From Fusarium oxysporum f. sp. lycopersici 4287 (lineage: Eukaryota; Ascomycota; Sordariomycetes; Hypocreales; Nectriaceae), in the NCBI RefSeq assembly GCF_000149955.1, contig NC_030990.1, positions 2,310,918 through 2,374,917 on the forward strand: 64,000 bases of DNA. Direction: 5' to 3'. Below, in pieces: positions 58,423-64,000 of the stretch. Under the pieces are notes generated by a model. It was given only the letters and a program-made list of their open reading frames with translations, had not been told where the DNA came from and made no database searches. Made by a program: the position numbers and the translations under genes. Within the stretch, counting starts at the first letter, position 1; the number at the start of each line of letters is the position of its first letter.

Positions 58423-59728
58423 TATTGAGAGCAAGGGCGGGATGGGCTGTTGATGTTAGTGAAAGACGAACGAAGAGATGAAGAAAGACGATGGAGGTTT
58501 GCCTTTTTGAACGGTTCCGATGCGGTCAGTCAGGTCGTTGGCTGGGGTTAGAAACCGGCTAGTATAAACATCTGGTTGCCGAGCAACTGATGCCGGGGGC
58601 AGCTAGAAATCTGGGGCGAGCTTGAGATCGGACCACCACAGAAGCTGAAGGTTATTGCGCAATTGCCTTTTTTATGAAATATTCAGATCATGCAGTTACT
58701 GAGCTGTATCGAGGCAAGACGTTTGCCAGGCTGGTGATTGCTGGTCATTGGTTTTAAGGACCGACTTCAACACCCCGACAGTGAGATCTCTCTTGCACCC
58801 TCACTCAAAATTAATTCCAGGCCGATCATTGCCATTTCGATCATTTGTTCGTTCTTGCATACGTGCAAGAAGTGCCCTACGTGAGGTAGGTAGTCAAGGT
58901 TTCTTCAGTCATTGTCTCGCCGGTCATTAATGCAACGACTGAGCTCACGAGTCTGAGGTGTCGATGTATCTATCGACAGATAGAGTCAGTGCTATCTTCG
59001 CCTTCCATTCACGCAACATTGAACGAAAATTTAGTTAGACACTCACTTTTTGAGAGATGATAAACGTGAAAAAATCGACCTGTAAGGAGACATCTATGAG
59101 TTTCGTCTTGGGGGAATGAGACGACTTATACGGGGTATATCACCAGATACTCAACAAGCAACACAACTTGTTAGCATAATTGGTATCCATTATCAAAGCC
59201 ACTCGCTTCATCCAGTACCAAGGTGATCGATCATATTAATTGATTTCATTAAAAAAAAAAAACTTCAATGCAAAATTCATTCAACGCCATGATTATCATG
59301 ATCAAGCCATGTCCCGGCACGTGCTGCGCATTGGGACAAATAGTACCTTACAGAAGGTATTTACTCCGTGAATAGAAATGGTATGTGGACGTGGTGGGGT
59401 CAAAGAATTGGATGTCAGTCAAACTTATCCTCCCAAAACTGCTGCATGTTATACACCCACGATAGCAAAACTCCCTCTTTAGGGTCTCTAACCACCAAAT
59501 TGTCGAATCAGCGCCCAGCAGATGCCAAAGAAACTCACAAAATTCCCCCACCACCCACAGCTATCCATAGGTACCAAACAGAGAGACCCAGTTCGACGTC
59601 TCGAGTCTCTGGTCTGACCTAATAGCAGCCATTTTAGGCCACCTACGCTCCATACCTGACGGAATTGACTTTTGTGACTCACGCCCTCCTCTGTCTCTTT
59701 AACCTGACGACTTTTACAATCAGGGTGG
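58423..59728. promoter_or_regulatory. Divergent promoter region of the Aurora kinase gene and GRS1
   Basis: About 1.3 kb. An A-run of 12 lies at about 59249-59260. Short frames at 58748 and 59368 lack coding features. No RNA gene seen. Confidence 0.5.
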
Positions 59729-62011
59729 ATGAAGCCAATTCGTCCCGTATCACTATCTCCAGCCTCACTGCCAACAACAGTAAAGAAAAGCTTTTCAACA
59801 GCTTCCCCTTTATCAAGGCAACTTTGTCTGTCACGTTCTGGTCCCAGGTTCCGGTTTGCGGCCTGTGCAAAACCACCCCGCACTGTCGTAGACTCCCGCA
59901 CTTTTGCGACCTCACGACCCCTCAACGCTTTTCAACTGCAAACGTCGCAAAAGCGCAAAAAGGACAAGATGACTTCCGCCGCGACGACTCTTAAGGGCCA
60001 GCCCCTCGACAAGGCTGTCCTCGAATCTATCCTCCGACGTCGCATGTTTTACACCCCCTCCTTCGAAATCTACGGCGGTGTTGGTGGTTTGTTCGACTAT
60101 GGCCCTCCTGGCTGCGCACTGCAGGCCGGTGTCATTGACATCTGGCGCAAGCATTTCATCCTTGAGGAGGATATGCTTGAGGTTGACTGCACTGTTTTGA
60201 CCCCTCACGAGGTTCTCAAGACCAGTGGCCATGTCGATAAGTTCGCCGACTGGATGTGCAAGGACCCCAAGAACGGCGAGATTCTTCGAGCCGACCACTT
60301 TGTCGAGGCCATCCTTGAGGCCCGACTAAACGGTGACAAGGAGGCCCGTGGCCAGAAGGTGGAGGACAAGGAGGAGGACCCCAAGAAGAAGAAGAAAAAG
60401 ACAAAGACTGAAGCCGTGAAACTCGATGACGCCGTCGTCAAGGAGTATGAGGAGGTTCTCGCCAGAATCGACAACTATGGTGGCCCAGAGCTTGGCGAGC
60501 TCATCAAGAAGTACGACCTCAGAAACCCTGCCACTGGTGTCCAGCCCGCGGAGCCTGTCTCCTTCAACCTCATGTTCCAGACCTCCATTGGTCCCAGCAG
60601 CAACTACCCTGGCTACCTCCGCCCCGAGACTGCCCAGGGCCAGTTCCTGAACTTTGCCAAGCTCCTCGAGTTCAACCAATCTCAGATGCCTTTCGCTTCT
60701 GCCTCTATTGGCAAGTCATACCGTAATGAGATCTCCCCTCGTGCCGGCCTTCTACGAGTGCGTGAGTTCCTTATGGCTGAGATTGAGCATTTCGTCGATC
60801 CTGAGGGTGGAAAGAAGCACCACCGATTCCATGAGGTTGAAGATGTCGAGCTTGTTCTCCTTGACCGTGATACACAGCTGAGTGGCAAGACTACGACCAG
60901 AACTCTCAAGATCGGTCAGGCTGTCAAGGATGGCCTTGTTGACAACGAGACTCTGGGCTACTTCCTTGCCCGAATCCACTTGTTTTTGGAAAAGATTGGC
61001 GTAGATCTGACCAAGCTGCGATTCCGCCAGCACATGGCCAACGAGATGGCTCATTATGCCACCGACTGCTGGGATGCTGAACTCTTCACCAGCTCTGGTT
61101 GGATCGAGTGTGTCGGCTGTGCTGACCGAAGTGCCTACGATTTGAGTGTCCACGCCAAAAAGACTGGCGCCCCTCTGGTTGTCCGCGAGCAGCGCGAGAC
61201 TCCTCTTGTCATTGAGGAGTGGCAAATCGATATCGAGAGGAAGAAGTTTGGTCCCCAGTTCAAGAAGGATGCCAAGACTGTCGAAACTGCTCTCTTGGCT
61301 ACATCGCAAGAACAGCGAGAAAAGCTGGCCAAGGAGTTGAGCGACAACGGCAGCATCACTCTCGAAGTCGCTGGTGTTGGTGACGGTAAGGTCCAGGTTA
61401 ACAAGGACTCCATTGCCATCGAGTTCCGCAAGAGGGTTGAGAACACTCGCGAGTTTGTGCCCAATGTTATCGAGCCCTCGTTCGGTATTGGCCGTATTCT
61501 CTACTCCTTGATGGAGCACAGCTTCTGGACTCGTGGCACCGAGGGTGGCGACGAAGCCCGTGGTGTAAGAACAAACCCCCCTGAATATGCATGATGAATT
61601 GCTAATACTTAAAAGGTTCTATCTTTCCCTCCCACTGTGGCCCCTACCAAGGTTTTGCTTGTTCCCCTCTCCTCCAACGCCCAGTTCAAGCCTCTCCTTA
61701 AGCAGCTGTCCCAACGTCTCCGCAGTGCCGGTATCTCCAGCCGTGTGGACGACTCTTCTGCCAGCATTGGTAAGCGATACAGCCGAAACGATGAACTCGG
61801 TACTCCTCTCGGCATCACCATCGATTTCCAGACAGTTCAAGACGGTACTGTTACCTTGCGAGATCGTGACAGCACCAACCAAGTCCGAGCGGAGCAGGAG
61901 AAGATCATCGATGCTATCAAGTCGCTTGTGAATGGCAGTAAGACTTGGTCTCAGATTGAGAATGAGCTCCCCAAGTTTGAGGGCCAGGAGGTTGAGGTTG
62001 CTCAACGATAG
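59729..62011 (+). CDS. GRS1: Glycyl-tRNA synthetase, mitochondrial and cytosolic forms likely
   Basis: Class II synthetase that charges tRNA-Gly. Exons 59729-61564 and 61616-62011 flank a 51-bp intron (GTAAGA to AAAAG, branch GCTAATAC) in phase 0, giving 743 residues. The catalytic core begins near residue 90 with ESILRRRMFYTPSFEIYGG. Class II motifs include YRNEISPRAGLLRVREF and the glycine-binding region AEIEHFVDPE. A Lys-rich insert (DPKKKKKKTKTEA) sits inside the core. The C-terminal anticodon-binding domain is coded mostly by exon 2. Residues 1-80 are basic, Ser-rich and nearly free of acidic residues, a mitochondrial presequence. ATG 59969 (residue 81, MTSAATTLKG) would give a 663-residue cytosolic form. 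Yeast GRS1 likewise makes both forms from one gene. Confidence 0.95.
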
Positions 62012-62627
62012 AATAGAAAAGTTTAGAAGAAATGTAATATAGATGCCGTAGTGGCTGAGCATTTATCAAAACGGTGAATGTCAAGGCAGGAGATGGAATC
62101 TGTCAAGTTGAGTCTACGAATCACAAGACAAGACACTGAAATTGGGTTTCAAGAGGAAAAGGAAAGTTATATTATATCAGCTTCCAAAATTTCAGCTGAT
62201 TTATGAACCATGCCTTCACCAATAGTTTTGTGGGCAATAAAGCTTAGGATATCGACCCTAAATGATGAAAATACTTAGGTAAATTGCCATAATTTTAGGG
62301 GACTCTTTGATGAGTTTATTTTGGCATCCATTGTCAAGCCCTTGTTGGTCAACAGCGGGCCAAAAGACAGTTCGAGGTCTCCTGGATGCACATCATGCCA
62401 GTTATCCAGGGTTCAGGTGGAAAGTCAGGCTCCCAGTGATCAGTAAGCGACGTACAATGGCGGGAAGTTCTTGCCCATCTACTTGGGTTCAGTAATTTTA
62501 CTTCGCACTAAGTCGAAGGGCTCATAATGAGTGTCTTGAGGTAGTGAAACGACTGGTATTTGACAAGGCCGCTGTTGGCTGAGTATTCGAATTCTCCCTT
62601 GACTAATTGGAAAGAAGGGAAAGTTAA

Positions 62628-62664
<37 letters not shown>

Positions 62665-64000
62665 TACAGCATCCGATCCTGAATTCAAAAATTGGAGAGG
62701 CTGAGATTGGGTTGCAATGGCGGACTTTGGTTGCTGAGGAGAAGGATGATAATCTCCAATTTAACTGTGAAGTTGGACAGGGTTCAATAATCAGAAGGGG
62801 TTCTACTGGAGCCATGACATGATGTCAATATCGTAATCAAGTTAAGCACCGCAGCCATTGCGACTTGATAACCGACAGTGTTTACTGGGTAGCAAAGACC
62901 CGAACAGTCAGATGAGGTTGTTTCATGAGGAGTGTCATTTGGTATGGGCCTGGGCTCTGAGCATCGGCGGCTATTTTGCGCCACGGATAGCGGAAACTTT
63001 GTATCGATAGTCTGAAGACATGGTCTTGGCATCCATGACCATCATCATCATACAGTAAGCTTGTGCGACGGGGAGCTTCGGAGATTGGTATATGACACAT
63101 GATATAGGCCGAGCAGACGGAGTGTTTCGGTCTCATCTTCTAGGTACTATCTAGGAAAGCCACAACTGATTAAAACGTTCCTTCTGCATTTCCTAGACAG
63201 GACCATTTTGTGGGATTTTCAGAGTTTCTCAAGGGATCTGACAACATCAGAGATCCAGACGCCAATGGCCACTAGATGAGGAATGGTGGTGCGTGGCAAA
63301 TGGGCGTTTGAAACGCAACAGGCGACCTTGGCACCAATAACCATGAGACAAGCAAGCCAACAGTATTCAGAACGCTAATAAAGCTTGATAAAGACTGAGA
63401 TGAGGGGCAATCGTTATGTATCATGAGTTGACCAGGAGTTTTGGTTTTATCAACAATGTGATAAATCTTCCAAGCTGATATCTAGTTGCCGAGATCATTA
63501 CCTACAGTACTAGATGAGGCAGCTGGAGACTTCACTTTGGCCAACAGCGGCCCGTGCCATGACCGCTGGTACTTGTATTGACTCAGGATTGGGTTGGACT
63601 TATGATCAGCACAAAGAAAGGTGGGGCATTATGGGATCTTTTTCAATCCCTTAAGTTTAGGTACGGAGTAGCTCTCAGGAAACTGCAACTGAAGCTAATG
63701 TGAGCTGAACTCCTCTGCTTGTGCGCTCGTGTCGCTGTCTTGTAGTCTACCTTAGTTGCTAAGGTAGTTGTCTACCGTAGGCGTCAGTAGAGAAGGCACA
63801 TGTAGCAGAGATTACATCCAACCCATGAGACTCTCGATCAGAACCTCACCTCATGCACGTTAAAAAGTCCCCCAGGTTCACCATCTTATCCAATGCAAGT
63901 AATTGGACCCCATCACCTTCAAGAAGCAACGGGCATGCATTGGCAATCCGGTATCCAGGGGTCAGGTTCCACTAGACGGAAGTCTTAGGTGCCTTACCTG
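62012..64000. other. Intergenic end of the window
   Basis: About 2 kb with no gene recognised. It holds an uninterrupted run of 31 A at 62631-62661 and a hairpin-forming inverted repeat (arms CTACCTTAG/CTAAGGTAG) at 63747-63767. A gene may start beyond the right edge. Confidence 0.55.
62631..62661 (+). repeat. Poly-A mononucleotide run (31 bases)
   Basis: 31 consecutive A residues, far longer than any other homopolymer in the window. It could be a simple microsatellite or the tail of a retroposed sequence; no element is recognisable to its left. Confidence 0.8.

Noticed and set aside
60752..61519. 255-codon minus-strand open frame inside GRS1
   Set aside because: Antisense shadow of the catalytic core; the sense strand matches glycyl-tRNA synthetase throughout.

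Overview
This window looks like a nuclear chromosome segment from a filamentous ascomycete, most likely a Sordariomycete close to Fusarium. The evidence is short introns (about 47-90 bp, one of 193 bp) with GTRNGT donors and CTAAC/CTGAC branch points, long CT-rich leaders, large gene-poor gaps, and a run of conserved fungal housekeeping genes. The genus is inferred from gene content and style, not from a search. All exon structures were assembled by hand from splice motifs, phase and family knowledge.

Layout, left to right. 1-16 kb: a large disordered protein (2984-6656), tRNA 2'-phosphotransferase TPT1, a two-dsRBD protein, the rRNA-processing factor EFG1 and the GATOR2/SEA subunit SEA4. 16-20 kb: a PAS-domain protein kinase with two small 5' exons. 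20-24.4 kb: gene-poor, with a MITE-like inverted-repeat element. 24.5-30.1 kb: an F-box/LRR protein ending in a CaaX box, a bZIP factor, and a histidine-phosphatase protein resembling TFIIIC tau55 (TFC7). 30.1-35.2 kb: gene-poor. 35.2-39.2 kb: a Myb/SANT-like nuclear protein and IWR1. 41.3-49 kb: a tail-anchored CBM48 protein, the mitochondrial helicase MRH4, a disordered nuclear protein, and TIP41 with an apparent one-base frameshift. 49-53.5 kb: an orphan gene, a RIP-like AT-rich relic, then NIP7. 53.6-62 kb: glutamate 5-kinase PRO1 divergent from the ATP23 protease, Aurora kinase, and glycyl-tRNA synthetase. 62-64 kb: no gene recognised.

The genes serve core functions: ribosome biogenesis (EFG1, NIP7), tRNA maturation and charging (TPT1, GRS1), RNA polymerase II/III function (IWR1, TFC7-like), mitochondrial biogenesis (MRH4, ATP23), mitosis (Aurora), proline synthesis (PRO1) and nutrient/TOR signalling (SEA4, TIP41, PAS kinase). 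There is no secondary-metabolite cluster, CRISPR array, rRNA gene or recognisable tRNA gene. No clearly new multi-gene system was found. The strongest leads are the TIP41 frameshift, the tail-anchored CBM48 protein with four repeated motifs, the MITE-like element, the RIP-like relic and the CaaX F-box protein.
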